A DNA stretch of 64,000 nucleotides from Pedobacter helvus (GTDB lineage Bacteria > Bacteroidota > Bacteroidia > Sphingobacteriales > Sphingobacteriaceae): positions 248,001 to 312,000 of the forward strand of contig NZ_SRMP01000002.1 of NCBI RefSeq assembly GCF_005925325.1. The letters are read 5' to 3'. Each line of letters begins with the position of its first letter. Position 1 is the first letter of the stretch. A program made the translations under genes and the position numbers. Under the pieces are notes generated by a model. It did no database searches. It saw only the letters and a program-made list of their open reading frames with translations, and was not told where the DNA came from. This document shows positions 35,708-44,474 of the stretch, piece by piece.

Positions 35708-36349
35708 ATGAGATATACTTTAGCCATCATATTGTTGTTTTTTGTTAGCTCGGTTTTCGCTCAAGATAAAGCCTCGCAAAACAAACTGGTTCAGTTTTCT
35801 GGTATTGTTACCGATGCTGATAGCAATATTGTTGTGCCCTATGTTACCATTACCAATTTGAGTAACAAAATGCAAAAATATGCCGCTAATTATCAGGGTT
35901 TTTTCTCTTTTGTAGTAAATCCAGGTGATACGGTTGTGTTTTCTGCAGTTGGTTTTACGAGCAAAACTTTAGTGCTTCCTACAATCATTGCAGATAACAA
36001 GTATACTGCAATGGTACAAATCAAATCCGAAATTGTCTATCTAAAGACTGTTCGAGTTAACCCTTGGGCTACCGTAGAGGAATTTAACAAAGACTTTCTT
36101 TCTCTAAAGATCGCTGATGACGATATGGCCATCGCTAAGAAAAATCTTTCTCGCCAAAGTATCAATGGGATGAGACTAACCCTGCCTAGAGACGCTGGAG
36201 AAATTGCCAATTCTAACTATCGTTACAATTTTGATAGGATGATGAACGTAAATATGCGCCAAACTAATCCATTGCTTAACCCATTTGCTTGGGGTAAGCT
36301 AATGCAGGAAATCTTTAATGGCGATAAGGCAAGAAGCTCGGAGCAATAA
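35708..36349 (+). CDS. Exported protein with carboxypeptidase regulatory-like domain
   Basis: A 213-residue protein with a signal peptide (ending SSVFAQ) and a carboxypeptidase-regulatory-like beta-sandwich at about 28-110 (FSGIVTDADSNIVVPYVTITN, GFFSFVVNPGDTVVFSAVGF). The C-terminal half lacks a recognisable domain. Such domains occur at the N-terminus of TonB-dependent receptors; this one is free-standing and probably periplasmic. It has no obvious operon partner. Confidence 0.78.
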   Translation: MRYTLAIILLFFVSSVFAQDKASQNKLVQFSGIVTDADSNIVVPYVTITNLSNKMQKYAANYQGFFSFVVNPGDTVVFSAVGFTSKTLVLPTIIADNKYTAMVQIKSEIVYLKTVRVNPWATVEEFNKDFLSLKIADDDMAIAKKNLSRQSINGMRLTLPRDAGEIANSNYRYNFDRMMNVNMRQTNPLLNPFAWGKLMQEIFNGDKARSSEQ

Positions 36350-36450
36350 TACATTCGAGAGTAGCCCTTCAGATTTTATAAAATTATTTTCACTTTTCAT
36401 GCAACAAAAAATTAATCTAGGCGACTATCCTATAGTTACCAGATAATTTT

Positions 36451-37146
36451 ATGCTAACACCTACCAAATCAATATTCTTAAAACAAGCTGTTATATGCTT
36501 AACTTTAGTTTTCTCAATTGAAGAAGTTAAAGCGCAAGTAAATAGTTTTGAGCTTGATAGTAGTAAATTTAAGCAGGAATTGCTTCCGGCTTTAGATACT
36601 ATTTACAAGGATGATCAATCATATAGAATGGAACTTGGAAAATTAGTTAAGCTTAAAGCCCAGCCATCACAGATTGATAGTGTAAGAAACATCATTGTAA
36701 AAAAAGACAGCATCAACCTTTTGAAGGTAAATGAGATCTTGAAACAATATGGTTGGCTTGGGCCACAAGATGTAGGTATGAATGGTAGCCAGGGGATATT
36801 TCTAGTTATTCAACATGCAGATTTAGCTACTCAGAAAAGGTATCTTCCGTTGATCAGACAGGCAGAAAAAGATGGAAAAACTTTATCGAGTAACTTAGCT
36901 ATTTTAGAAGATAGAATGGCGATGCGTGAAGGGAGAAAGCAGATTTATGGTAGCCAAGGTTTTAAAGATAAGGTAACAGGTAAAAGTTATATATATCCCG
37001 TAATGGATGTCGATAATTTAGATCAACGACGAAAGGCAATGGGATTGCCGCCAATGTCTACCTATGTTGCCAACTGGAATTTAGAAGAATACAAAAATAA
37101 TTTGCCAGAAATAGAAAGCATAGTTAAACAACAAAATATCAAATAA
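36451..37146 (+). CDS. Exported DUF6624-like protein
   Basis: A 231-residue exported protein with a signal peptide ending near VKAQ. The pattern ILKQYGWLGPQDVG, VIQHADLATQKRYLPLI, LEDRMAMREGRKQIYGSQ and RRKAMGLPPMS resembles the DUF6624 family of Bacteroidota, for which I know no function. It lies 54 bases upstream of the ECF sigma gene and in the same direction, possibly by chance. Confidence 0.7.
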   Translation: MLTPTKSIFLKQAVICLTLVFSIEEVKAQVNSFELDSSKFKQELLPALDTIYKDDQSYRMELGKLVKLKAQPSQIDSVRNIIVKKDSINLLKVNEILKQYGWLGPQDVGMNGSQGIFLVIQHADLATQKRYLPLIRQAEKDGKTLSSNLAILEDRMAMREGRKQIYGSQGFKDKVTGKSYIYPVMDVDNLDQRRKAMGLPPMSTYVANWNLEEYKNNLPEIESIVKQQNIK

Positions 37147-37199
37147 GTATTTACAGAAGATAAAATCAACCCAAACAGTTTAGCATTAAGTTTGAACCC

Positions 37200-37763
37200 T
37201 TGCATCTAAGTATCTCTATAAACGAACAAGAATTGGTAAAGCAATGTGTGGCCGGCGAAGAACGAGGCTATGCGATGTTATACAATAAATATGCAAAACG
37301 TATTTACCATGCTGTGTTTAGGGTGATGGGCAACACTGCAGAGAGTGAAGACATTGTACAGGAAGCTTTTTGTACTGCATTTGAACAGATTGATAAATTG
37401 AAGAACCAAAGTAACTTTGAAGGTTGGGTAAAACGGATTGCACTTAACCAAGCTATATCCGCGTTGCGAAAGAGGAAAATGGTTTTTGCTGATGATAGCC
37501 AATTAGAGATGGTAGCGGAAGAGGAAGTAGATATTAGCGAAGAGCTACTTTTTCAGTGCCAAGTTGATGATGTCAAAAAAGCGATTGCGGATTTACCAGA
37601 CGGTTACAGGACCATTGTTTCTCTGCACTTATTTGAGGATATAGGGCAGGAAGAAATAGGGAAAATGCTCGGTATAAACCATGCTACCGTACGTAGTCAG
37701 TACCACCGAGCGAAGAAAAAAATTTTTACAGCATTAAAAGATAAAGCATACTATGGAACGTGA
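37200..37763 (+). CDS. ECF-type RNA polymerase sigma factor
   Basis: A 187-residue sigma-70 family ECF protein with region 2 at about 25-90 (YNKYAKRIYHAVFRVMGNTAESEDIVQEAFCTAF, in two parts) and region 4 at about 120-180 (LPDGYRTIVSLHLFEDIGQEEIGKML, HATVRSQYHRAKKK). The start appears to be TTG at 37200; no in-frame ATG exists upstream before a stop or downstream before region 2. Its end overlaps the next gene by 11 bases, as expected for a sigma/anti-sigma pair. The Bacteroidota TTG start may limit expression. Confidence 0.93.
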   Translation: MHLSISINEQELVKQCVAGEERGYAMLYNKYAKRIYHAVFRVMGNTAESEDIVQEAFCTAFEQIDKLKNQSNFEGWVKRIALNQAISALRKRKMVFADDSQLEMVAEEEVDISEELLFQCQVDDVKKAIADLPDGYRTIVSLHLFEDIGQEEIGKMLGINHATVRSQYHRAKKKIFTALKDKAYYGT

Positions 37764-38544
37764 TTTTTTTAAGCAATACATCCAAGAGCACAAAGATGCC
37801 TTCGAGAGTGAAGCTTTGCCTCCAAACATGCTGGGCAATATTCTAGGGAATTTAAAGGAGCGTGAAGAGCGTAAAGCACAACAGGAACTCCAAATATTAG
37901 AAGCGCAAAAGAAACGTAAGCTTACTTATACTTGGTTGGCAGTTGCCTGTTCATTGTTCTTGATTGCCGGAGCTTATTTATTTGTTTCGCAAGAAAATCA
38001 GGAAATTAAAGAAAGCGGGAGTAAAATGGCGATTAACAGTCCAACCGTAGTTGAGCAACCTGTTATTGCCGAAAACGAGAAAACACCATTGGTAAAAAGT
38101 TCGATCGAAAGATCAACAAGACATCTAGCTTCTTATCAGCCGAAAGCAGATCCTCATAAGGAAATATATGCAGGTTTAAGAGATAGCCTTTCGGTTGCTA
38201 GCAGGTTAGAAGCCATTATCAAAATAAATTCATTGGCATCGCTTGATAACAATTTAAAAACGGCGCTTTGTAAAACCTTTGATAACGATGGAAATGATAA
38301 TGTGAGATTAGCCGCATTAGAAGTGCTATCTAAATTTTCAAATGATAAATATATCCATGAACAGTTGATGGCGGGATTAAGCAAACAAAAAGACCCGGTT
38401 GTTCAGCTAGAATTGATTAAGATAATGGGCAATAACAGCAACCCAGAAACTACCGACAAATTGATTGCTATGGCCAACAATCCTTTTACGGTAGAAGCTG
38501 TTAAAGAACAGGTATATTATGCCTTATTGACAAACAATAATTAA
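37753..38544 (+). CDS. Membrane anti-sigma-like protein with HEAT-type repeats
   Basis: A 263-residue protein. A cytoplasmic N-terminus (1-50) contains a charged helical region with REERKAQQELQILEAQKK. One membrane helix follows (TWLAVACSLFLIAGAYLFV, about 55-74) and then a periplasmic part with a helical repeat region at about 150-260 (NVRLAALEVLSKFSN, DPVVQLELIKIMGN), like HEAT repeats. Its place directly after, and overlapping, the sigma gene suggests it restrains the sigma factor; the N-terminus lacks a zinc-binding HxxxCxxC motif, so the inhibition mode would be non-canonical. Confidence 0.8.
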   Translation: MERDFFKQYIQEHKDAFESEALPPNMLGNILGNLKEREERKAQQELQILEAQKKRKLTYTWLAVACSLFLIAGAYLFVSQENQEIKESGSKMAINSPTVVEQPVIAENEKTPLVKSSIERSTRHLASYQPKADPHKEIYAGLRDSLSVASRLEAIIKINSLASLDNNLKTALCKTFDNDGNDNVRLAALEVLSKFSNDKYIHEQLMAGLSKQKDPVVQLELIKIMGNNSNPETTDKLIAMANNPFTVEAVKEQVYYALLTNNN

Positions 38545-38552
38545 ACAAACAA

Positions 38553-39572
38553 ATGAACAAAATAACAATTCTAGCTTCAGTATTGCTTTTTACAGCAGCT
38601 CAAGCATTCGCACAAAAAGAATTTAAAATAGCTAAAAGCAGCGGAAAGCTGGTAATCAACAATATTTCTAAATTGAGTGTTGAAGGTTACGAAGGAAAGG
38701 AGATCATTTTATCTGCAAGAGGTAAAGAGGAAAAGAAGGATGATCCAAGAGCGGCAGGTTTAAGTCCTTTGAGTAATGTAGGTTTCGATAATACTGGCAT
38801 TGGCATTAGTGTAACAGAGAAAGAAAATCTAATCGTAGTATCTCCGATAGAAAGAGAGGTTAGTTTAAAAGTGAAACTTCCTAAAAATGTGGCTTTATCT
38901 TTTAAAACAACTGGTTTCGCTAATGGAGATTCAACCGTGATCATGCTAAGCGACATCAATAGCGAAATAGATGCTTCTACTCAATATGAGGATGTTTTGC
39001 TTAAAAACGTAACAGGTCCTATCAGCGTAAAAACACTGCATGGCAACATCGAAGGTAAATTGACACCATCTTTTAAAGGTCCAATTTCTTTAGTTTCCGT
39101 TTATGGCTTTATTGATGTAACAGTTCCCGAAGGTACTAAAGCAGATATGTCTATCAATACTGTGTTTGAGACTTTGTATGCCGCTAAGGACCTAAAATTG
39201 GTAATGGACGAAACTCCTAAAAAAGAGAATCTTTCATTTGTAACTACATCGCTACCAGGACTAACTACAGTACAAAATGGCCAGTTAATAACAATAGATG
39301 GCACTACTACAGCTGTTGCTCCTAAAATTAAAGGTACAGGGAGTACTACGACTGTAGATGTGTTAACGTCTACAACTACCAATGGCAAATCTACTCCGGC
39401 AACAGCAAGGGCTTCAACAGTAACCGGTGATGTGGCTTTTGCCTACGCTATTGACTCGCCTATTTCTTCAGTATTCTCGAGTAGAGGAACAACGATTAAT
39501 GGTAAGTTAAATGGAGGAGGTGAAAAAATCGTTTTAAAATCTACCCACGGCAAAATCTATCTACGTAAATAA
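38553..39572 (+). CDS. Exported DUF4097-like adhesin-type beta-repeat protein
   Basis: A 339-residue exported protein (signal peptide ending AQAFAQ) made of repeating beta strands (LSDINSEIDASTQYEDVLLKN, GPISVKTLHGNIEG, GPISLVSVYGFIDV, KIVLKSTHGKIYLRK). The pattern matches DUF4097/bactofilin-like beta-helical adhesin proteins. It is 8 bases after the anti-sigma-like gene, so it completes a three-gene sigma module and may be a target or sensor of it. A terminator follows. Confidence 0.8.
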   Translation: MNKITILASVLLFTAAQAFAQKEFKIAKSSGKLVINNISKLSVEGYEGKEIILSARGKEEKKDDPRAAGLSPLSNVGFDNTGIGISVTEKENLIVVSPIEREVSLKVKLPKNVALSFKTTGFANGDSTVIMLSDINSEIDASTQYEDVLLKNVTGPISVKTLHGNIEGKLTPSFKGPISLVSVYGFIDVTVPEGTKADMSINTVFETLYAAKDLKLVMDETPKKENLSFVTTSLPGLTTVQNGQLITIDGTTTAVAPKIKGTGSTTTVDVLTSTTTNGKSTPATARASTVTGDVAFAYAIDSPISSVFSSRGTTINGKLNGGGEKIVLKSTHGKIYLRK

Positions 39573-39594
39573 ATACCATACAAACTATAAACCG

Positions 39595-39628
39595 AAGCTA
39601 GCATCGTAAAAATTGCTAGCTTTTTTAT
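39595..39628 (+). terminator. Terminator of the sigma-factor operon
   Basis: AAGCTAGCA / TGCTAGCTT stem (9 bp) followed by TTTTTT. Confidence 0.85.
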
Positions 39629-39696
39629 TTTATACCAGTGCGTAATTTTGCGGTTTTTTGCTTAACTTTAGTTAAACAACCTAACCAAAACCGCAT

Positions 39697-41808
39697 ATGA
39701 GAAAACTTTTACTCTTGGCAGCCGTATTGTTGCTGCAAATTACTGCATTTTCGCAAAACTCAAAAAGGGAAGTTCGAGCTGCTTGGCTAACTACGCATTT
39801 AAGTTTAGATTGGCCTACATCTGGAGATCCTACGTTGACTAAGCAAAGTAAGTTAATCGTGATGTTAGATGAGCTAAAAGCTGTTGGTATTAATACCGTT
39901 TATTTTCAAGTAAGGGGTGTTGCGGATGCATTTTATCCTAGCGCCCTTGTGCCTTGGTCAAATAGGCTGACTGGAGTTTATGGCGCTGATCCTGGTTGGG
40001 ATCCCCTTGCTTTTGTTGTAAATGCTTGCCATGAACGTGGAATGGAAATTCACGCTTGGCTAAACCCTTATAGGGCAGCCACTGATCAACCTATCATAAA
40101 TAGTTATAGTGCTACTCATAAAGCAAGAACAAATCCAGAATGGCTACTTGAACAAGCTACAACCAATCCCACAACTGGATATGTAACTAGATTGAAATAC
40201 TTTAATCCCGCTCTAGCAGCAGTTAGAAATCACATTAATGACGTAGTTTCAGAACTGGTATCCAATTATGATTTAGACGGTATTCATTTCGATGACTACT
40301 TTTACTACTCTGGGTTAGGTACTCAGGATGCAAGCAACTTTAGTGCAGATCCACGTGGATTTTCAAATATCAACGATTGGAGAAGAGACAATGTAACTTT
40401 GCTAATTCAGCAATTGCATATATCCATCAAAAATTTAAAACCCTGGGTTAAATTTGGGATATCACCATCTGGTATTTATAGGAACTTTACAGTAACAACT
40501 GTGTCGCCAAATGTAACAACTACCGGTTCTGAACACTATTCTGTGCAGTATGCTGACACCAAAAAATGGATGCAAGATGGTACTATAGATTATTTGGTTC
40601 CCCAAGTATATTGGGCATTTAGTCAGACGGGGGCAAATGCTAAATTCAATTACATCGTAGACAATTGGAATAGTATGAACTTCAACAGACATCTATTAAT
40701 TGGATTGGCAACTTATAGAACCAAAGACAACACGTCCAGTGCCTACACAGAGGATGAGATCAAAAACCAAATTAACTATTTACGCAACTCAGCAACGAAC
40801 ACTTTGGGGGCGGCGCATTTTAGAGCGGCACATACAGTAACTACGCTAACCGCTACAAAACCCACAATGGAGTATATCAGAGATAACCAATACAGCACTC
40901 CTGCAATTATTCCGGCGATGACTTGGATAGACAATGTGGCCCCAGCAGAGCCCACCGATCTTACTTCGGCACTTGAAGGTGGAAAAACTAAACTTAGCTG
41001 GACTGCGCCTGTAAGCACCACAGATGAATTACAAAAAGTAGTAAGGTATGCGGTTTATCGTTCAACTTCGTCTAATATAGATTACAATAACTCCGCAAAT
41101 TTAATTGCCATTTTACCAAGCACAGCTATTACTTATACTGATAATGCAGTAACTCCAGGAAGCGGAACTTCCTACTACTATGCTGTAACTTCTTTAGATC
41201 GGATCAGTAATGAGAGTGTGGCTAGTAATGTAGTCCCAGATGCGGTTACGCTTCCTGTTAAGCTGATCAACTTTGCTGCGAAGAAAGATAACAATAGGGT
41301 GAAAGTGGAGTGGTCTACCGCGAGCGAAATCAATAGCGATTATTTCTTGATTGAAAAGGCAGGGGCAGATGGTGTTTTCAGGTACTTAGACAAGCAAAAT
41401 TCAAGCCCTGAAAATACAGCTGAAATTAAAAACTACGTAGCAATCGATAATTATCCATTTAACGGGACTAATTATTATCGCCTAACACAGTTCGATAAAA
41501 ATGGTGAGGTATCTAAACCAGCATTTACAGCTGTAGACTTTAACGAACTGATCTTGGTTAATGCAAAAGCATTCCCTAATCCAACACAAAAAGAAATCAA
41601 TTTTAGTTTAGAAAACTTCGAAGGTAAATCGATCAAAACAAGGTTAATTAATCTTTACGGACAAATAGTTCACGAAGAAGAATTTAATACGCAAAACGGA
41701 ACTAATCAGTATCAGTTGGGAATAAAGAATGAGTTGCCAAAAGGGCAATACATCTTAACCTTATCAGATCAGAAGTTTAAGAAAAATATTAAACTGATTG
41801 TGCTGTAA
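39697..41808 (+). CDS. Secreted GHL10 (DUF187) glycosidase-like protein with T9SS sorting domain
   Basis: A 703-residue protein. Signal peptide to about residue 20; GHL10/DUF187 TIM-barrel at about 24-400 with KREVRAAWLTTHLSLDWP, INTVYFQVRG, LNPYR, the acidic DLDGIHFDDYFYY and DYLVPQVYW; a fibronectin-III-like domain at about 410-505; C-terminal beta domains; and a T9SS sorting region (AFPNPTQKEINFSL ... KGQYILTLSD). Family members act on glycan or peptidoglycan-derived sugars; the substrate here is unknown. It would be exported to the cell surface or medium. Stand-alone gene. Confidence 0.88.
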   Translation: MRKLLLLAAVLLLQITAFSQNSKREVRAAWLTTHLSLDWPTSGDPTLTKQSKLIVMLDELKAVGINTVYFQVRGVADAFYPSALVPWSNRLTGVYGADPGWDPLAFVVNACHERGMEIHAWLNPYRAATDQPIINSYSATHKARTNPEWLLEQATTNPTTGYVTRLKYFNPALAAVRNHINDVVSELVSNYDLDGIHFDDYFYYSGLGTQDASNFSADPRGFSNINDWRRDNVTLLIQQLHISIKNLKPWVKFGISPSGIYRNFTVTTVSPNVTTTGSEHYSVQYADTKKWMQDGTIDYLVPQVYWAFSQTGANAKFNYIVDNWNSMNFNRHLLIGLATYRTKDNTSSAYTEDEIKNQINYLRNSATNTLGAAHFRAAHTVTTLTATKPTMEYIRDNQYSTPAIIPAMTWIDNVAPAEPTDLTSALEGGKTKLSWTAPVSTTDELQKVVRYAVYRSTSSNIDYNNSANLIAILPSTAITYTDNAVTPGSGTSYYYAVTSLDRISNESVASNVVPDAVTLPVKLINFAAKKDNNRVKVEWSTASEINSDYFLIEKAGADGVFRYLDKQNSSPENTAEIKNYVAIDNYPFNGTNYYRLTQFDKNGEVSKPAFTAVDFNELILVNAKAFPNPTQKEINFSLENFEGKSIKTRLINLYGQIVHEEEFNTQNGTNQYQLGIKNELPKGQYILTLSDQKFKKNIKLIVL

Positions 41809-41840
41809 AGTAAATTTTAGACTTACTCCCGCAAAACAAA

Positions 41841-41866
41841 AATGCCCCGAGTTATCGGGGCATTTT
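41841..41866. terminator. Bidirectional terminator between convergent genes
   Basis: AATGCCCCGA / TCGGGGCATT, 10 bp with a GTTA loop, A-run left and T-run right. It serves both the GHL10 gene and def. Confidence 0.85.
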
Positions 41867-41867
41867 A

Positions 41868-42425
41868 CTATCTTTTTTTATTTTGTCTAGGGAATTTCAT
41901 TTTATAATCGCCCCTAATTTCTCCTCTAGAAATCTTATCTAACTTGCCCTTGATTAACTGTTTACGTAACAAGTTGATTTTTTCAGTAAACAACTTTCCT
42001 TCGATATGATCGTATTCATGTTGTATTACACGAGCAGCAAAACCTGAAACCTCTTCTTCGTGTTTTTGCCAATTTTCATCATAATAGCTGATTAAAATAT
42101 TTGGCTTACGGAACACTTCTTCTCTAATTTCTGGAATACTCAAACAACCTTCAGTAAACCCCCATGGTTCGCCTGTTTCTTCCAAAATTTGTGCATTAAT
42201 GAATACTTTTTTATAACGAGGTTCGTCATCATTATCACCGGTATCAACCACAAATAAACGAATAGGCAAACCTATTTGAGGAGCTGCCAAACCTACGCCG
42301 CTAGCGTTGTACATGGTTTCCCACATGTTTGCTATCAGTTCATCTAAATTTGGGTAATTTTCGTCTATGGGTTCGCAAACCTTCTTTAAAACTGGATCGC
42401 CATAGGCTACAATTGATAATTTCAT
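41868..42425 (-). CDS. def: Peptide deformylase
   Basis: A 185-residue Fe(II)/Zn hydrolase that removes the N-formyl group from nascent proteins. All three motifs are intact: GVGLAAPQIG, EGCLSIPE (metal Cys) and QHEYDHIEG (metal His pair and catalytic Glu). A promoter-like TACCTTTG (42510-42517, minus) gives a leader of about 85 nt containing the palindrome ACCGG-ATA-CCGGT. Confidence 0.96.
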   Translation of the reverse strand: MKLSIVAYGDPVLKKVCEPIDENYPNLDELIANMWETMYNASGVGLAAPQIGLPIRLFVVDTGDNDDEPRYKKVFINAQILEETGEPWGFTEGCLSIPEIREEVFRKPNILISYYDENWQKHEEEVSGFAARVIQHEYDHIEGKLFTEKINLLRKQLIKGKLDKISRGEIRGDYKMKFPRQNKKR

Positions 42426-42557
42426 TGTTGTTTTTTACTTTTCTAATGATCGATGAGCTATGATGGTTTAAGAAATCCTACCGGATACCGGTCATCATGG
42501 TTCATGGTGCAAAGGTACAAAATTAAGGTTTAAGGTAAAAGTTGTAGGGTTTAAGTG

Positions 42558-43787
42558 CTAATCCACGGGATTGAATAGCAAGCTTGTCCATTTACTTTCA
42601 TCAAAAACGTCGTTAATGATTTGCGACATATCCGATACACTCACTTGACGGATTTTTTGAAAAACAGTTTCCAAACTATCTATCTGATTGTAATCAAGTA
42701 AACTTTTTGCCATCGCAATAATTAACCCAATTCTGTTTTCTTCACCTAGCGCAATTTGTCCGATAAACTTACTCTGCGCTTTTTGTAGTTGCACTTCTGT
42801 TAAAGGTTTTTGTTTCAGTTTATTCATTTCCTTGCGGATTAACTGCATCGCTTTTGGAGCCTTTTCTTTATCCGTGCCGAAGTAAATGGCAAAGATCCCA
42901 GTATCGGAAAGTGGACTATAGGCAGACTCTATAGTGTAGGCGATGCCATATTTTTCCCGAAGTTGCAGGTTAAGTATCGAGCTCATTCCATTACCACCAA
43001 ATAAATTGTTTAATAGCAACAATCCTGTTTTGTATGGATGATGTAAAGAATAAGTTTGGGTACCCATCATACAATGGCTTTGGGTAATTTGTTTATCTAC
43101 TATTTGATGTAATGGCGAATTAACAATTGGAGCAACTCTAGTGATCGGGCTTGTGTTCTCTGGTACATCAGCAAAGTACTTCTCGCCAATTTTTGCCAAC
43201 TTGTTAAGTGGGTAATTGCCAATAACCGCAACTATAATTTGGTCTGTTCGGTAATTGCTTTTAACGAAAGATTGAATGTCATTTTTCGACAGACTAGTAA
43301 CCGTTTCTGGTGTTCCTAGAATGTTTCTGCCAAACGGGTGTCCTCTAAACAAAAGATCTTCAAAGTCATCATTAATTGCTTCTTCTGGTTGATCTAGGTA
43401 GGAAGCAATTTCATCTAACACTACGCCTTTTTCCTTTTCCATTTCATCTTCTGGAAAAGTAGAGTGAAAAACGATATCATTAAAAAGTTCTAATGTTCTA
43501 TCTAAATAAGGATGTAGAAACGAAGCGTGGACACAAGTATATTCCTTGGTGGTGTAAGCATTTAAATCGGCACCCACACTTTCCAATCTGTTAAGGATTT
43601 GTGATGTAGTGCGTTTTTCGGTGCGTTTGAAAATTAGATGCTCAATAAAATGTGCTAAGCCCATTTGTGCATCGTTTTCGTCGCGAGAGCCGGCATTGAC
43701 TAAAATACAAGCATGTGAAATTGCCGAGGCAGCAGGAACATGCAAAATACGAATGCCGTTTTTAAGTGTATGAACGTTGTACTCCAT
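42558..43787 (-). CDS. M16 family zinc peptidase
   Basis: A 409-residue pitrilysin-type protease of the short processing-peptidase class. The inverted zinc motif HFIEH is followed by the third ligand in EKGVVLDEI. It opens NGIRILHVPA and has GSRDE and GGNGMSSILNLQLREKYGIAY at the usual places. This is the active, HxxEH-bearing subunit; no inactive partner is adjacent. A TATCTTTG element ends 8 bases before the ATG. Substrate unknown. Confidence 0.93.
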   Translation of the reverse strand: MEYNVHTLKNGIRILHVPAASAISHACILVNAGSRDENDAQMGLAHFIEHLIFKRTEKRTTSQILNRLESVGADLNAYTTKEYTCVHASFLHPYLDRTLELFNDIVFHSTFPEDEMEKEKGVVLDEIASYLDQPEEAINDDFEDLLFRGHPFGRNILGTPETVTSLSKNDIQSFVKSNYRTDQIIVAVIGNYPLNKLAKIGEKYFADVPENTSPITRVAPIVNSPLHQIVDKQITQSHCMMGTQTYSLHHPYKTGLLLLNNLFGGNGMSSILNLQLREKYGIAYTIESAYSPLSDTGIFAIYFGTDKEKAPKAMQLIRKEMNKLKQKPLTEVQLQKAQSKFIGQIALGEENRIGLIIAMAKSLLDYNQIDSLETVFQKIRQVSVSDMSQIINDVFDESKWTSLLFNPVD

Positions 43788-43882
43788 TGAAGCGGCAAAG
43801 ATACGGTTGTTTTATGGTTAAAACGTTGAAATAATGTAAGGTTATAAATGCCGGTAGAAAAAATAAGGTCGGTATTGTTTAC

Positions 43883-44110
43883 TTATTTCTTCATAAATCG
43901 GTCGATGATACTGCCAATATCTTCTACTTCATCGTTATCTTCTATCACAGGTTCGTCGGTTTTATAATCAATGCGAACCCATTTTTTGCCTTTAAGTTTG
44001 GTGATAAGTAGGTACTCTTCCGCCATTTTAAAAATGGTAAAAGTGTTGTCTTCTTCAGCAACTACTTCATAGATTTCTCCGCGAAGTTTAAAGTGAAACG
44101 AATCTTCCAT
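43883..44110 (-). CDS. Small acidic protein, paralogue of its upstream neighbour
   Basis: A 75-residue soluble protein with no signal peptide. It aligns with the upstream neighbour along most of its length: FxLxxxxYxVxxExxxTxTIxKxxxEYLxIxK, KKWVRID, a PxIExxDEV segment and GSIIDRF. Net acidic. Function is not recognised. Its start codon directly abuts the stop of the neighbour with no base between. Confidence 0.75.
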   Translation of the reverse strand: MEDSFHFKLRGEIYEVVAEEDNTFTIFKMAEEYLLITKLKGKKWVRIDYKTDEPVIEDNDEVEDIGSIIDRFMKK

Positions 44111-44374
44111 TTAATTAGCCTCTTCGTAATCTTCGTCTTCCTCTTCTTCAGGTTCCTCTTTGTATGCTTCAATTAACTTACCTAAGCTATTCACCTCTTC
44201 ATCTATTTCGAAAATAGGCGTTCCTGTTTCTCCATCAAATTTAATCCACTGTTCGCCCTCATCTTTCTGTATTTGAAGATATTCTTTACCGTCTTTATAA
44301 ATGGTGTAAGTCTCGTTTCCTTCTGGGAAAACTGCGTAATTAATATTGTTGATTTCTAAATCGAAAGGCTGCAT
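44111..44374 (-). CDS. Small acidic protein, paralogue of its downstream neighbour
   Basis: An 87-residue soluble protein sharing the same core (NNINYAVFPEGNETYTIYKD, GKEYLQIQKDEGEQWIKFD, GTPIFEIDEEVNSLGKLIEAY) with an added acidic C-terminal tail (EEPEEEEDEDYEEAN). The fold is probably a small beta sheet with a terminal helix. It lies upstream of its copy with zero spacing, so the two are translated in tandem. Function unknown. Confidence 0.75.
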   Translation of the reverse strand: MQPFDLEINNINYAVFPEGNETYTIYKDGKEYLQIQKDEGEQWIKFDGETGTPIFEIDEEVNSLGKLIEAYKEEPEEEEDEDYEEAN

Positions 44375-44474
44375 AATAAGTTAAAAGTTTAAATTCAAAA
44401 GTAAAAATAATGCAATTACATTGTTATTATTTTCTCTCCCTTTTAGGGAGAGATGCCCATCGGGCAGAGAGGGT

